A DNA stretch of 6,256 nt from Tannerella sp. (GTDB lineage: Bacteria; Bacteroidota; Bacteroidia; Bacteroidales; Tannerellaceae): positions 1 to 6,256 of the forward strand of contig JAITAY010000282.1 in assembly GCA_031283915.1 (NCBI GenBank), written 5' to 3'. Position 1 is the first letter of the stretch. Every line of letters begins with the position of its first letter. Position numbers and translations under genes: made by a program. A model generated the notes under the pieces. The model made no database searches. It worked only from the letters and a program-made list of their open reading frames with translations, and had not been told where the DNA came from. Shown here one piece after another: positions 6,208-6,256 of the stretch.

Positions 6208-6256
6208 CTAAAATCAATTACTTGCTACTGAAGGGCTTTTTAATCCCGTTATTTTA

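Noticed and set aside
6208..6256. A rho-independent terminator after the tRNA
   Set aside because: There is a T run after GGGC (6227-6241), but no matching upstream stem of more than three pairs could be found. A terminator may lie beyond the window.

Overview
The window reads as a chromosomal housekeeping region from a member of the Bacteroidetes, most likely order Bacteroidales. Three things point there. Upstream boxes match the Bacteroides-type -7 consensus TAnnTTTG, in three of four cases with a TTG or TTTG about 19-20 nt further upstream. Strong Shine-Dalgarno sequences are absent before the genes. A membrane-anchored M23 peptidase, a short MerR-type regulator and a divergent alaS sit together, an arrangement I recall from Bacteroidales genomes. 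The coding regions look moderately GC-rich and the intergenic regions AT-rich. A Tannerella/Parabacteroides-like genus is plausible but not proven by this sequence.

Layout. Positions 1-156 hold a large, nearly complete inverted repeat of about 60 base pairs of potential stem. It looks like a MITE, a REPIN-like element or an insertion-sequence remnant, and it may continue left of the window. Positions 157-244 hold nothing I can name. On the minus strand, read right to left, come an M23 (LytM-type) peptidase (2248-1265), a MerR-family regulator (1253-849, 11 bp downstream, probably the same transcript) and a Dps ferritin-like protein (721-245) with its own promoter. On the plus strand, diverging from the peptidase, are alaS (2348-4969) and aroB (4999-6063), 29 bp apart and probably cotranscribed, then a tRNA-Pro(GGG) gene (6134-6207) with its own promoter. 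The last 49 bases show no clear gene or terminator.

How the genes relate. alaS charges tRNA-Ala, aroB makes 3-dehydroquinate for aromatic compounds, the M23 protein probably trims or organises peptidoglycan, and Dps stores iron and protects DNA in oxidative stress. They do not form one pathway. The main regulatory point of interest is the 2249-2347 intergenic region, where the promoters of the peptidase and of alaS overlap back to back. I found no defence system, CRISPR array or prophage. The least ordinary object is the palindromic element at the left edge, whose two arms encode, in mirror orientation, similar short peptides.
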